From Mansonella perstans (lineage: Eukaryota > Nematoda > Chromadorea > Rhabditida > Onchocercidae), in NCBI GenBank assembly GCA_037074765.1, contig JBAMDO010000574.1, forward strand, positions 733,427 through 797,426: 64,000 nucleotides of DNA. Reading direction: 5' to 3'. A model generated the notes under the pieces. The model did no database searches and had not been told where the DNA came from. It worked only from the letters and a program-made list of their open reading frames with translations. The first letter of the stretch is position 1, and each line of letters begins with the position of its first letter. The translations under genes and the position numbers were made by a program. Shown piece after piece: positions 1-14,400 of this stretch.

Positions 1-67
1 ACTATTATTTTATCCTTTTGTTATTTATATTATATGTGTTATTTTATATTACATGAACCTATTTCAG

Positions 68-1900
68 AGCGAAATTCACAGGTTCGTGAAATGGTCGCTG
101 CTGTAGAAAGATATAGACAGCGGCAAATGTCTGCGCTGTCTGAAACATATCATAAGAAATTGGAGCAAATACGAGATAACTATCGCCAACAGGTGATTAC
201 TAAACTGATAAATTGTGAGGAATATTAGTTGAAATGATTTTCTGAATGCTTGGCATTTAAGATATTCCATTTCTTTTATATAGTATATGAAGTTTCATAA
301 AGAGATATTCGGTCATCGTATGAGCCAAAAATTATTTGAGTATTTCAGGTTGATCAGTTGTGTTCGTCCTATACATTACAGTCAGAGAGATTTCGTGATT
401 ATCGAGCAGCGCAAATGGAAAGTATGAATCAGCATTTAGAAAATATACGTGACAATTACAATCAGCAAGTAAGAATAAATTATCTATAAAGTTATTGTTC
501 TTGTAAAGAAAATAAGTTTATCTTAATTCAATTTATACCTTTTTGTTTAAATATCAGATAATGCATATCGTTAATAAGAAAAACATAGTTTGAATTACTA
601 CAGTTTTTTCTATTATTTCAAAACGCTCCAATTTTTACTAAGTTTATGGTTCTATTATGACGATTGTTAGGTTTAATCGTCTTAAAAAATGTCCTAGAAG
701 GGTTAGAAAATTCCGTTTATACATTCTGTTGTTAAATTCCTGATTTAGTTAAACATATACTGAATGTTTTATGGGGTGAGACTCCGGATAAATCGTATTT
801 GTGGAGACAAATTTTGTAGTGCAAATTCAATACTTTAACTTCACTAGAAAACTTATTCTTGACACAAACTTATTCTTCAGCAGATTCCTGTATCAATTTT
901 GAATCTTATCCAACTGAAACTTTTGTAAAGTTTCTTTACTAGCGGATAGAGCGAATGTCCCCGACTTTGCAGATGTGCAAACTGCGAGATTATGGCTCGA
1001 AGCGAGTTGAACAACTCTGGGAAGGTTATGAACGTCAAGTAAATCGTCTCAGAATGTTCTCTTTACATCAACGTTTGGGTCTAATGCGTAAATACAAAGT
1101 GAAACAGCAATACCTGAATAAGCTTGTGGCAAAATTTGCTGATAACTCTTCTCAAACATTTATGAAACCAGCAAGTTTTATAAAAACTTTTATAGACCTA
1201 AGCAATAAAGCGGTAGATACTGAGCTGCGAACAATCTCATTCCATACAAGAACGAGTCGAAGTTCAACGCGTTATTTTGTCTGTCATTTTTTTGTTCTTG
1301 AGGCTAACTTGGAGAATAGGGCGAGTGAACTTGCCACTGAAAGGCCTCGCACCATTTCAAAATTCAATACAATTTTTATTTTGTGGTTAACAAAATTTGC
1401 ATGAAATTCTTTTTTTTTTTTATTATAGCATCCAGAAGTTATCTTGACGGATTCAGTGCATGAATTAAGCATTCAAACGCATCGACGACTCGGTTCATTC
1501 CATTCTCTTCCGGAACATATATCGCGCGAGGATGACATTCCAGAGACTGTACAATTCGGAATCCAGAAATTTAATGATCAGAAACTACTGATCTCAGATG
1601 CCTATGATACTAATCACGATGCACCTTGCTGTTCGAAACAACTTCAGGTCTCTTTCATATTAATTGTTGGTGGGAATATGTTAAAACTTTTCAACCAAGC
1701 GGAAATGGAGATTGGATATGAGCTAATTTGATTTAATCGTTTAACCCCTGGAGCAATTAATTGTTCTCATATTTGCAGCGAATCAGATACCAAAGTTGTA
1801 AAGAACTGGATTTTTATTGTAGGGTAAAAAAGGATCAAATATGTTGGAGATAACAGCACTTCGTCAACGTAATTCATTATTAAATGTGGATAACGAATGA
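68..1900 (+). CDS. 3' end of an unrecognised coiled-coil protein gene (partial)
   Basis: Likely exons are 68-192, 349-468, 943-about 1278, 1429-1647 and 1823-1900 (stop TGA 1898-1900). The 5' part lies left of the window. The first three exons encode highly charged, probably alpha-helical sequence. A motif recurs at the ends of exons 1 and 2, IRDNYRQQ and IRDNYNQQ, each followed by the splice donor, which looks like an exon-sized helical repeat. Exon 3 continues with an Arg/Lys/Gln-rich helix ending near YKVKQQYLNK. The fourth exon is polar (Ser, His, Asp) and looks disordered. The donor of exon 3 is uncertain: GTCTGT at 1279 keeps phase 0, but GTGGCA just after codon LNKL would too. I do not recognise the family and assign no function. 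That it is coding rests on phase agreement, consensus splice sites and the repeated motif. Confidence 0.6.
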
Positions 1901-1970
1901 AACAACATGACTGTCAACCTTAACGACGAAAGGGAATCTTTATGTAACGATAGTAGCATACCTTTCAAGT

Positions 1971-1976
1971 AATAAA
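1971..1976 (+). terminator. Candidate poly(A) signal of the first gene
   Basis: AATAAA lies 71 bases after the stop at 1900, a usual nematode 3' UTR length. No other evidence of cleavage is visible. Confidence 0.45.
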
Positions 1977-4900
1977 TCTTTCATTACTTTCATTTTGTCC
2001 TTACTATCTTTAACTTTATAAGTGAATATGTTACTCTCAACATTTCACTTCACAGAAGTTGCGGTTTTTTTTCAATTTTCTACTCAATGTAAATTTCCTT
2101 TATCTTTTCTGATTGATAGATTTTCTAAGACTGGAAATGAATTGCATTAAAAGTCAGCTTGTTCATGTAATTGCTATATTTCCAAAAGTTGAATGTTTTT
2201 ATTTGCAAAATCGTTGAAAAATTTGAAAACTTTGCAAATCGTTGTTATATATTTATATTATACTCTTATACAGCCAGGTTTGTTAGACTGTTTGTTCAGA
2301 TTCATTTTGTTTCACCTTACTGAAATAAAAAGATGTAATAGGGTCCATAAAGCGGAAAGTCTTTATGATTACTGAAGTAGTATAAAGAAATGTAGACAGA
2401 AAGGTTTTTTACAAAAAAAAAAGACTAATTCTTGAATGCTGCAGTTTGTAAGAAAGAGAAAGTAAAAGGAGGGATGAAATGACAACAGGCAAATGAATAA
2501 GGACATGTCGACAAAGTAAAAAAATTTACCTTTGCTGGAAGTGAGATCATCCACAATGTAAAAGAGTTACCTTTATTGGACTGGAAATTTTGTAACATGG
2601 AATCCACTCCGCTGGCCATTTGGATACTATAAGATTTGATGAAGCATCAGGTCGTAGTTGTTGACTGGTGTGTCGAGTGATGATAATGATACCTGGGCTC
2701 GTCGAGGATGGAATTGGACGCTGTGGCGGTTGATTTAATATCTTTTATAGTAACATTGACTAGTATATACAACAAAGGATTTGGTGTGATCTTAGACAAT
2801 TGATGAGTATTTAGAAATGATTGTCCTTTTATAGGTATGTAAAGGAAGAATTACATGTGAGTGGATTGGGAGCATGAGCTCAATCGCTACAGTAAGTGCT
2901 TTTTCTACTACTGCAAGCATGATGATTTAGACTATGAGATAATAAGGAAGGAAAATTTTACAAAGTACAAAAAAAGGCTTTGTGCATTATTGTAGAGATG
3001 ATGATCTGAACCGCGAGAAAAATTCAAACATTACCACCACTAATTACAGCTACAACATTAAAATCATCCATCAGAAAGCTACAAAAATCATTCAATTAAA
3101 ACATTGGGAGGAAAATTCGCTTTGATTTTTCCCGACAACGCATGGCTTCTAGTGGAAAAGTTAAGCTATTTAGTACAAGAACGAAGGAAAGTAAGGAGTG
3201 TGGTGCAGTTTTTTGGAGAAAACCTATGTAATCGATGATATTTACTCATGAAATGTTACGCAGATAATTTTTAAGTTTTGCTGTTTGTTGGTGCATTGTT
3301 GTTGTGTTCGTTGTTGTTTGCTTAAATTTGATACTACAATTTAACCAATTTAATTTTTAATGAAAATTCAGAAGTTTTATTTCTGAATTTTCAAGTCAAA
3401 GTTGAGTAGATATTTTTATAAAAGAAAAAAAATACATAGAGATGACTTTGATGCAAACACTGTAAGCAATGCATAAGATTAGACAGTGCTCGAAAAAAAA
3501 AAAAAAAACAACGGATTTTGAACTTTCAGTCAAAAAATCAACTTGAATCGTTTCTTTAATCTGTTGAATAGAAATAATTAGTAGCAGTTTGTTTCCGAAG
3601 AGGAGATGGATGGGAACAAAGAATATTTCATCGGCTACTTTGTTGAGAATTTTTACAGCAATTCAAAACGACTATAAATGATGACAACTATATGTGAAGA
3701 TTAAATTGAGAGAAATAGCTCATAGTATATGCTCCTTTCCAAATTAATCATATTTTAAGTGATCTTTTGTGAACTTTCATTTTTTAAACTTCCATTCTTA
3801 TTACTTTGTTGAAAATTACCCTTGCAATTTCATTAAATAAATCAATCCACTTCAAAATGATGGATGGTTGCTTTTTGGAGAACCACCAAGAACACCTATT
3901 AACCATTGGATCATTTCTTGTGATTGATCCTTGCCATATGTTATATGTCAGGCCAGAGTTGCTTCTTGTGATGTTCTTCATACCTGTACATAGCTTCCGT
4001 AATACTTCATTCATTATGTGTTGTGGGAGTAAGATTCAAAATATTCGTTCTCCAATCGACATTGCTTCCCTGCCTACTCGGAAACTTCTTCTTCTTCTTC
4101 TCCTGATCTTCCCTTTCTTATCATTGTTCCATTAAAATAGTATCTGAAATCAAGAGAAGAAGATTTCTCAACCACTTTATGCTTATATCATATTCTTAAA
4201 ATTTAGTAAAAATGTGATTTTCATAAGCCGCCATTATTTTTCATTGTTGATAGGTTCATTTTTTCGGTTCATGTTAATAAAAAAAAATTGTTTGGCAAGA
4301 TTTATGAGCAAGTGTTAAGTGTAGTGTTAAGTGTGTACATTTGAAGGTAAAACTAAGCTAATAAATACCAGTAAAATATGGATAAGGAAATTAAGGATCA
4401 AGTTTTGCAGAGGGCTACTGCATATTGCATCAATATTTCTCTAAAATTTGATGCCTTACTCTAGAATCTTTGATTTTCTACAAGGAACTAAATCCTTAAT
4501 TTTTTTTCTGGAGGCAATTATGATATTTGCAATCTTAAAAAAGGGAACAAGAAATAGTACTTCTTTTCCATATTTAAAAGTGAGATTAGCATGGGTAGTT
4601 AAAGATCAATTTCAAATTCTTAAACACTTATTTACATTAATTTTTAAAGCTGGAAGATATGGTTAGAGCTGTGCAAATCATTTGTATTGATGTATATGTA
4701 AGTGTTTAAAAGCCAAACATCAGGTGACGAGGTACAAAGCATCTCCGAGTTATATTATGGAATAGTGAAGAGGGTAGTTAGACTGTTGATAGTTAGATAA
4801 ATGTCTAACCGAACAAAGTCTTTTGCAATTCAAATCCAAATGTTTCAGTGTTCCTCGTTTGATTTAAAGCCATAAACTTTCGGGTAAAATATTTCTAACT

Positions 4901-5435
4901 CATTAAAATTGCTCCTTTCAACTTTCTTTCAAACAAATGATGTTGTATTAGTAATACTTCATTATTTTTAATTAGAACTTCGAGCAAAGTTCGAACTAAA
5001 ACAAATCAATTCTAAGAAAATATCAAAACTAAAAATTCACTGATTATCTGTGGTAGAACAAAAAATTCAATTTGAATGTCCCACAAAATGAGTTATTTTT
5101 GTGAAAGATTTTGTAAGCATGATTATGCAGAAGAGGGAAAAGTTGAAGTCCATTTTGAGTGCAAGTTTTATTACACTTTTCTTGAAAACAACACAATCAA
5201 TTATTCATCATAAAGTAGTTCTTACTCGTTATCTAAGTTATTGCATTCTTATGCGATGCTAAATTCGCAACTTTCTCTTCCTTCCGCTTGACTATACATT
5301 GCTTCTCTTAGCTGAAATCACTTGAGAATTTTTTCACATGCATACCTGTAGTCTTGCATTATAACATCTTTAAAAATGAATTTTTCATGCTTGTAGAACG
5401 AACCGGTTGGTGCGTTAATTTCTTCCTGCATTCAG
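1977..5435. other. Intergenic spacer, about 3.5 kb
   Basis: AT-rich sequence with scattered short open frames on both strands, none with flanking splice sites, codon bias or a recognisable domain. Short homopolymer runs (for example poly-A near 3498-3513) and a CTT-rich stretch near 4086-4100 are present. The promoter of the RhoGEF gene presumably lies in its right half, but I see no motif I would name. Confidence 0.6.
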
Positions 5436-5436
5436 G
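5429..5436 (+). promoter_or_regulatory. Splice acceptor 8 bases before the RhoGEF ATG (probable trans-splice site)
   Basis: A pyrimidine-rich tract followed by GCATTCAG ends at 5435, and the first in-frame ATG of the RhoGEF follows at 5444. No upstream coding exon in phase is needed because the ATG starts the frame. An acceptor this close to the start codon is the usual signature of spliced-leader addition in nematodes. That it is trans- rather than cis-spliced is inference. Confidence 0.5.
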
Positions 5437-5443
5437 AAATATA

Positions 5444-8400
5444 ATGGACAAATCGGGAATTACAGAGAATGAAGCAGATGAATCGGATTCCACATCTGAT
5501 GATTCCAACTATCACAAGTCATTGCGTAAAGGGAGAAGTGCAACTATGTCACCCGCAACGGGAACTCGTTTCAGGCATCACTCCAAGAGCAGGTTTAATT
5601 TTCAATATGTGGAGAGGCGTTCCTTTCCGGAAAGCAGTCTATTACAAAAATAATTGTAAAAATGCTGAAAATTTTCCAAGTAATTTTCAGCATTTTCCAG
5701 CGACAGCAGCAGCTGATTTGTATTCCTACTAAAAAATCGAGTTTATGTTTTAAAAATGTAACTTCTAAATATTCTTAATTTTTGTTCAGTTATTTGATCG
5801 TAGGTTAAAGACATTTTATAGAAGACCGAGCCTAACTCTTAAAGAAACATAAGTCTATATCACGCGAAATAACGCTATTTGTTTCTCAAGAATAGTCTTT
5901 CAAGTTCAGAACAAAATAAAGTGTACTATGCCAACTGCATGAGCTAATTCTAAAGTGATCAATCTAATGAAATCGAATTTTGAATCAATTAGGCGAAGTA
6001 AGTTTGTACTTCCAGTTATATGGAATTTCCAGTAATGTTTTAGTAGTTGCAATAATTTGTCATCGAAAAAATTCATTGCGGAAATCTTATGACGTTAATA
6101 TATATTTGAATCGTCATTATTCTTAAATGAATGCTTTTATATGAGTCATTAACCTGCCAAAACTAATTATGAACATGGCGAAATATCTTTTAAATTATTG
6201 CATCGATGCTAATAAAAATTACAAGTAATTTTATTATTAATGTGAATAAATAAGTTCAGGCGACGTTCTGAAATGAATTTGATAACTCACAAGCAGGCTC
6301 CATCGCTTAGGCAATCTGATGGATCATGTATGTTAATAAAATTTTCGAAGAAAATGTTAGCATCAAATTTTAGTCTTCGAATTTCAAATTTCTTCTGGAA
6401 AATCAAGAATTTAGAACATAAACAAAGCTTAAGATGCTTTAGTAATAATGCTTCGCAAAGTTGGCATGTATTCTCCTTAATTTAACAGTTAGCAGTATTT
6501 TTTTGTTAGGCTGAGAAGAATACGAAGGAAAAAATGAATCATTCATTGAATTTTGGATAATTTTTTAATTCTTCAGACATATCGCCAAGATATGAACATA
6601 GAGACAATTTACGGAAAACAAACAGTATGCCAAGCTTTGAACAAACACAGCAAGTAAACATTTATGCACTTTCAAATGCTTTTTTATTATCAATAAGTTT
6701 CCCGAAATTGAGCGTTTTTTGTAACTGATAATATCGAACGTTATGATTGTGTGATGCTTTACGTTTTTTGGTCAAGACGTAAGAAATTAATGTCTTTATG
6801 GATAGTGGAAATATTGAAATTATTTGAATATTTTTCTGAAAACTTTATAACTGTTTGCGTCAAACACTTTTAGGCACATATGGAAGCTATATGCAAGTTG
6901 CTGGATTTATTCCCAATTTCTCCTTGCAATCAAAGTTCAAGTTCTCATGAGGTTGATAAGTTGATTTTGCAAAAAGATGCTGTTTTAAATGGAACAAAAA
7001 GTAAATATATTCGAGAAAATAGAAATAAAAAATCTAAGCAGAGAGATTATTTGCACAAATAAATAGTCTCTATTCCATTTTGCAAATTTTGCCACTGAAA
7101 CATACAAAGAAAATTATTTAAGGTCTGGCAGTCTCATAGACAGAATTTAGCACCAAAAATGGATGAATCAGAATCCGAAGATGATATGATTAATACAGAT
7201 ATTGAAGAGTTGCGTGATGCAGCTCAAAGTATCCAGTCGCTACAACGTGTTTTGAAGGTCCCATCAGAATCAACGAATATAAACAGTAACTTTCTACATT
7301 AATAAATGATTTGAAATATTTGAAAAAATATCTTCAGCTTGATATTATGGACAAAGTAAATAAAGTAAATATCAGACATTTATTGATATATGTACAGTTA
7401 TTCTTTATGCCCAAATTCATTATTGCTCAATTTGGAATTTGCAGTTTTAGGAAAACTTCATTGAAATAAGGCATATTGAAAATATTGTTGCTTTTAGATA
7501 CTTAATTTGTTGAAGCCAATAATTTCTAGTCTATTCGGGAGAAACTTCTTTGTCATACTTAATCCAATTAGATAAAATCACAACTGAATCAGTTTTACAG
7601 TAAGCATGCAAGTTCCACTTCTTCGATTCTATTTGTGCTTCCTTGACGAATGTTTTTACTTTAATTAGAAGTAATATGCATATTAAGTCTATTACACCCA
7701 TCTTATTAAACTCTTTAATTAACTAATTAATTTGTTTTGTCGCATGTTACTGTTATAATTTTTCTCTATTTCCAGTCGAAATGGTTGATAGGCGAACCGA
7801 TTGTCCAGTGGAGGGAGATTCTAGCTCAGAAAGTCCTCGTCAATCTGGTATTGCATCCAGATTAGGCGGTCATCCACGCGGAGTCATTCAATTTCTCCCG
7901 TCAGCGAAGCAGACTGAATTTTTCCCAACAATGGATACGTACAACACGTATAACAAAAATAGAACGGATAAGAAAAGTCTGTTGCGGCGAAAAACTTCTC
8001 TCCCAGAAATATATCATCAGGTTATTTTGGTTTTGAAAACTTGTCCTTAATTCTAATAATTAGCTGGGTTTGGTCTGGTAGTTGGTTAAAAGCCTACTAG
8101 AAGTTTTTCAAAAGGTACTCATAGAATTCATAACAAACATAATTGCGACAATTCTTTCATTTATTTCAGGTATGTAATTCTAGTGATATTATTCGACCGA
8201 AGTCAGTGAAGTACATTTTTGTTCTCTCACTTTTGAACATTTATTTACTATTTATGAAGAAATAATACTGGGACAAAACTCGATAAACGAAATTTTTTGT
8301 ACATATAATTGAAAGGCAGGGTTTTCCCGTCAAGTAGAAAAACAAACGTTAATGTTTGCTTCATTGCAGAAAGGATATTTGTCAATTTTTTTAAGGAATA

Positions 8401-11400
8401 TCTTTGGCAGTTTAACCTGTTGATATCAGAAATTTTTAGAAGTCCTTATAAGGGTGGTCGATGGTCATTTCGTACTGGCACTCCAGCTCTTCAATATTCA
8501 TCGAAAAATGCTGAACTCATGGAACAAAAAGCGCCCATGGACTTATTAACTGGTGTTAGCCGATTCTCAAAACTACTGAAATCATTGCGTGCTTCCAGAC
8601 AAAATTCTCCGGAACCTCAAACTTCTAACTCATGGTAAAATTTCATGAAGCCTCACTAATTCACACAGTTTCAAATTTTATGAAAAGGAGAATTCTGAAT
8701 GGAAACAATTGAATAAGAAAAAATTCGTTCTAGTAGTTTAATAAGAATATCTCGTGGAGGATGCATATTTGTGTATGTGATAAGATGTATCAACTATTTG
8801 TAACTTAATTTTCCTTAAGCTATAAACAGCTGAAGTATTTGTATTTCATTTCCAATGTTTTTTGGAGATGATGATTTCGTTGATACATGTTGATACTGGA
8901 AAGAATTCATCGAATTTCAAGGAATGAAATTGCAGGAATCCTTTGATTTATACAAAACCTTCTAGCGGTTTAACCAATCCAATGATGCAAGCTGATCTTT
9001 TACTTTGGAGCAAACGTTCTCGATCATCGATTCGAAGACATAATGATGTCCGCAATATGGCTATTAGGGAACTTTGCGATACTGAAAAAACATTCATTGA
9101 AGACTTGGAATATCTCATTCAGGTTCACATAAAGTTGACCAGTTCATTAATAGCTTAAAATTTAAATCTGAAGATAATCCAGTTTAGAGTGAGAATGTTA
9201 AAAAAAATGAAAAGCCTTATGGATTAATTTTTTCCTTATTTTTAACGACTGTAGTGGATGCCCTTATCGTTGCACTGATTTTGATTACCACTTTCTCTTT
9301 ATTATTGGTCACTTATAGAAATACATGCGACCTCTACGGCAACCTCTGGAATGCACGTTGATAGACCCTGTTTTGGTTGATAAAATTTTTTACAAGATTC
9401 CAGAAATCCTAATTCACCATCAGGTTGTTTTTTCTAAAGTTGTTCTCATTGTTTCAGTAGTACTGTTTTGTGTTTCTTAATTTCAATCTTTTCCTGATCC
9501 TAATTAGCTATTAAATAATTAGCCTTATTGTTCAGCCTCACATATTTACTTTTTTGAAGCTTGAGATTTGAAAAAATTAACTTTTTTGTCGACTTTTAAA
9601 ATTTAATTATTACATGAATTTAAAATGAATTACCTTAAATACCTTTAATTATTTTATAATTTAATTCCTTCCAAATCTAATTTTGGAATGCTAAATTAAA
9701 ATTCGTTTTTTGTATTTTTTCACAATCTTAAAACTTTCTCCGCAATTTTCAGCACTTTCTGGCAGCATTATGCGATAAACTAAATGCATTTCAAACAGAT
9801 ACGAGAATCGGTGATGTGCTTCTTTCTCATGTATGTTAAATTTAATTAAGAAAGAGCAATTTAATCCTGTTTTTTAAAAATTTATACTTTGGCAATAATG
9901 TGTTACTTAATGAAGTGTTATGCAATAGAAATAAATATTGAAAATAGTAAGTTTCTAATCAAGAAATTTTCTAATCATTCTGGCAGCGATTAGCTTAGGC
10001 TGGAGAAAATTAGAGTGAGCATGATGATCAATCCCGTCATTCCAGTAATGCTGCTTTTACTTTTAAAACTTTTTGTAATAAGCATGAAGATTTTCAGTTT
10101 CAAAAGCAGTCGATGATTGATACATACATTGCCTTCGTCGATAATTTTAAGTTTTCTAAGAAAAGTATAAAACAAGCACGTGAGCGTCCTGCATTCGAAA
10201 AGTATTATATGGCAAGTTAAAATGCTCTTATAGTTGAAAAGAGGAAAGGTCAATGTCAAGTTAAAGTTCAATATTTATTATGCTTTTATTTCTTAATAAA
10301 GCGTGAAAAAGGAAGCAAAATAACACCTATACTGATAATGTAGCCAGCAGGAAACACTTAATCAAGTTTAGCTCAATATCCCTTCTAGTGTTTTTTTCCT
10401 TTAAGCTTAAAAAATTCTAGAGATCAGATCGAAACTTAGGATTCAAGTTCTTGTTATTTGGAAAAATAGTGTGACAGTGTTTTTTTAGCGATGTCGACGA
10501 GATCATCGGAATAAACTGGATTTGGATTCTTTGCTTATTTCACCAATACAACGCGTTCCACGTTATGAATTAATTGTAAAGGTATTATATGGCAAGTTAA
10601 AATGTTCTTATAGTTGAAAAGAGGAAAAGTTCAATATTTAGTATGCTTTTATTTCTTGATTTTAAATTATTGTAAAGATTGAAATTCCTGCACTTTCAAC
10701 ATTTTACAAAGTTCATAAATTTAAGCACTGAGAGGTTTGTGTATTATCGATTTCTCTCAGACATTCGACAGAGCAAACACATTTCTTTGAATCTATTGTG
10801 AGATAGTCAAAGAACTTAACTTTGCTTGAGACTCGTTGCAGCAAATAATCAAGCATACATCCGTGGAGCATGCTGATTATGATAGCTTGTTACTGGCTCA
10901 AAAATACGTTCATGAACTAGCAACTAAAATTAATCGCCAGAAAGAGCAAAGTGAAGAAATGGAGCAACGGTTACGTGAAATTGAAGCGATTGTTGATGGT
11001 CTCGATGATGTTAGTATTACAGGCAGTTATTCGAGTTTCCGTCTTTAAAATTTGATAAATTGGATAAATGAATTTTCAGTTAGTGACAACTGGACGATCT
11101 TTTAATCGCTATGATGTTGTAACGGTTCTGGGTATAAAGCAAAACAAGCAGCGCTGTCTATTTCTAATGTCTGATCAGATTATCGTAACAAATGTGAGGA
11201 GGAAATCATCACCATCGTAAGTGCTTGTTTCAAATTCAATAAAGCACAAAATTTTTGATTTTGCAAGTTCGAAATAGAAAATATCAATATTATTAGAGCA
11301 AGAATTTCTGAACTTTTTTCTATCTGCAAATTTTTATTCATGGATAATTTTTGAAAATAATTGGAATTCATTCGCATTGTGGATTGCAATTAATCTACAG

Positions 11401-14400
11401 TCTAGATAAATTCGATTGCAGTACTGGCAGTTGCTTTTAACAATTAAAGTTTTCAGGTTCCATTCGTTAGATTTCTTGGATAATAATCGTTTCAAACTAC
11501 TTTTCAAGATTTCATTGAATGATGTTGTAATTGCCAAAGGTTAGCAATTTGTTAAAAAAAGCAATTAAATCTATGTTTAAATTGTAATGATTGAAAAGAT
11601 TGAAATAGTGTCTATGCTTGCTAATGTTACAATAAACTTAAAAAGTACAAGTGGGGAAAAAGTGGAAGGAATTAGAGTGGCAAGCAATAAATTCAGACAA
11701 TGAAAGATGCCAGTTGATCCTTAACTTATAAATAGGGAATCTGTAATAGTAAATTATTCGCGTATTATTAGATCAAATTCCAAATCTGAGTGTCTGAAAC
11801 TGCATGTAGTTATTTCCTCATCTCCGAATTCCAGATACTTTGTCACTATTTCATGCAGCTGAAATGGAACTGCAAAATGCGCAAGAAGATATAAATATTG
11901 TGAATAAAATGACTGAATTATCGAAGTTACTCAAGAAACCAAGTATCGTATGTTTTAGTCGAGTTATAATTGTTCAGTTTGATGAAATGATTTCCATTGA
12001 ATTTTTTATTTTTTTAAAGAAAACGAAGTACTGGTTAAGTTATTAAGATGGCATAAATCAATGACAATGTGAAAATGCGAATTTGATTCACTTACTGATA
12101 AGTACGACATTTTTGCAGGAATTAGCGAATATATTAGACAATCTGGAAATTGAAACGAAACGTCGAAAACGGGTTCTTCAGGAACAGCTGATATCAGATC
12201 CGTTGCTGACCATAGTGCAGTTACAAGTCACAACAACGTATTCAGCAATTTCATAAATCTTTTCTAACATTTCTTTCTCAAATTTTTGACTAGAATTTCA
12301 AGTTCCTAATTGAAATTCTGTGGTAATTTTATAAGTTGTCTTGGAAATTTTGCAAATTTTTGATCTAGAAGTGATCTGGTCAGGTTGCCACCGAATCTTT
12401 TATTTCCATAATTTAGGCCTTGCAACAGCACATAATCTATCCGTTTTTAAAAAAATGAAATTAGTGGTTTTATGCTAGCTACTATAATCCAGTTCTTTTT
12501 TATCACCGCAATATGGTAATGATAATAGTTGGATAATGCGGAAGTAGGATGGGAACGCTCAGGAAAGTGAAATTAAATGTTGGAACCATAAATAATCTGA
12601 TCAGAGGGAGTTTAGGTTTTTCAATGTTTACTTATTGCTCGATCAGTAAAATTATATTTGGTATAGAGCAAAGAAAGTAAATTTTGTTTGATTACAGAAA
12701 CGGTGTTGGCCTACTCATAATACAGTTTCCTAGTGCTGATCGACGCGCTATTTGGGAGAATGCATTGATAAAAGCGAAAACTGCGCTAAGTCTCATTTAC
12801 TCATTTATATAATTTAATTATTTTGCGTAATTGGCTTTTAAGGATGCAAATTTTTAAAGTAATTAATACTGCAAAGTACTTGCAGAAAATGAAATGCAAA
12901 ATGAGGAAAAGCCAAATCACTTGAAATCAATTATAACGCATCGAACTCGTCCTGGTCTTACGGTCAGTTTCATTATTTGTCTTGAAATTTAAGCTTGTAT
13001 TGCTGATGACCAGTGCAAATGTATCTACCAAGTTTATATACTGCAAGTAGAGAACTTTTAATTAAGCGTAAAATAGATTTTTAAATTTTCAGTTCTCTGT
13101 AGCAGCGTCAACTTTCGGAAAGAGTGCAGAAGGAGCACCGAATGTTTGGGTCTGTGCATCAGATAAATTTTCAGGTCAAATTACTGTCATAAATGTAAAC
13201 GGTGAACCGACTATAGAAAGTACTACAAGCATTGGTAATGCAGCAATCGTTGCAATCTGCTCCGTACCCACTCCAAGGTATTTCTACTCAAATTAGTCAT
13301 TTATGGTTGGTTGATCCAGTGACTCATGCTCTTAAATCAATTAGAGATATTGCATGTTTCTAGTTATTTCCCTCTTTCTCGTGCTATGTTTCTTATGTTT
13401 TTCATATGTCGGTGTCAGGAGTTGTTATTTAAAAGCTTCATTTAATTTCAGAAAAAAAATGAAATTAGCAAAATTAGTGAACTCGTCATCGACAGATTTA
13501 CCCGGCTTGGAGCTTGACAGGTTTGTTTTACGGTATAGTGTAAGATACTAAATCTCAGGAAGTTTCACAGAAGCAGTTTAAAAAATTCCGCAGAATAGGA
13601 ATAAACAATCTTTTTCATATTTAGCTCTTCATCGGAATCATGTGAATCGGATTCGGAAATAGTTGGACGAAATGTCCAATCTACTGTCTGGATTGGTAAC
13701 GAGGATGGCGAGTAAGTTTTTCAAGAATCAGTTTCTGAAATCCAGAACTTTTCATTTGTTAATTAAAATTTCATAGAAAAAAACTTTTTGGAGGATAGTC
13801 ATTTCGAGGGATTTCACTTCTTTTTCCATGATCATGACAAGCATTCTTATTTCAATAATAAAAAGCATTTAAAACATAAAATATTCAATTAGCAATATGT
13901 TGGAAATGATAGCTTGATTAGTTTCAAAGATTTTTAACAAAAAAATAGTATTTTTTTAATTTGAGAAGTGTACTTCACCTGTTGACTTTAAATATAATTG
14001 TATCAGTTTGCTGTTGATGATTACATTAGCCTGAAGATTTATTCCGCCTAATTCAAGATATAGCTTAAGTTTTAATGAGCCTGGGACATGCGTGCAGAAG
14101 GAAAAAAATTGTCATCAAAAAATGAAATAAACAAAAAGTATAACACCTATCTTTCTTAATTCGTTCACATATGCAATATTTCTTTTAGAATATTTGTTTT
14201 CAATCTTTTGGATAACGTTCGACTGAAAGCCTCTGAAAGGATGGCCAGACTTCCGATGGCTGTGGATGACATCGTTTATTTAGAAGAAAAAGTTTTTGTT
14301 TCGATTTCATCAAACTCACGCATTCAACTACTGCATTTCCAAAGGAACAAAGGTTTCAGTAATTCATTCCAAAATTTCAAACAATTTTACTGGATTGTCC

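Noticed and set aside
3784..4135. Overlapping open frames on both strands (109 codons + and 76 codons -)
   Set aside because: No splice context, no recognised domain, and the two frames exclude each other. I briefly considered a transposase fragment but found no catalytic motif.
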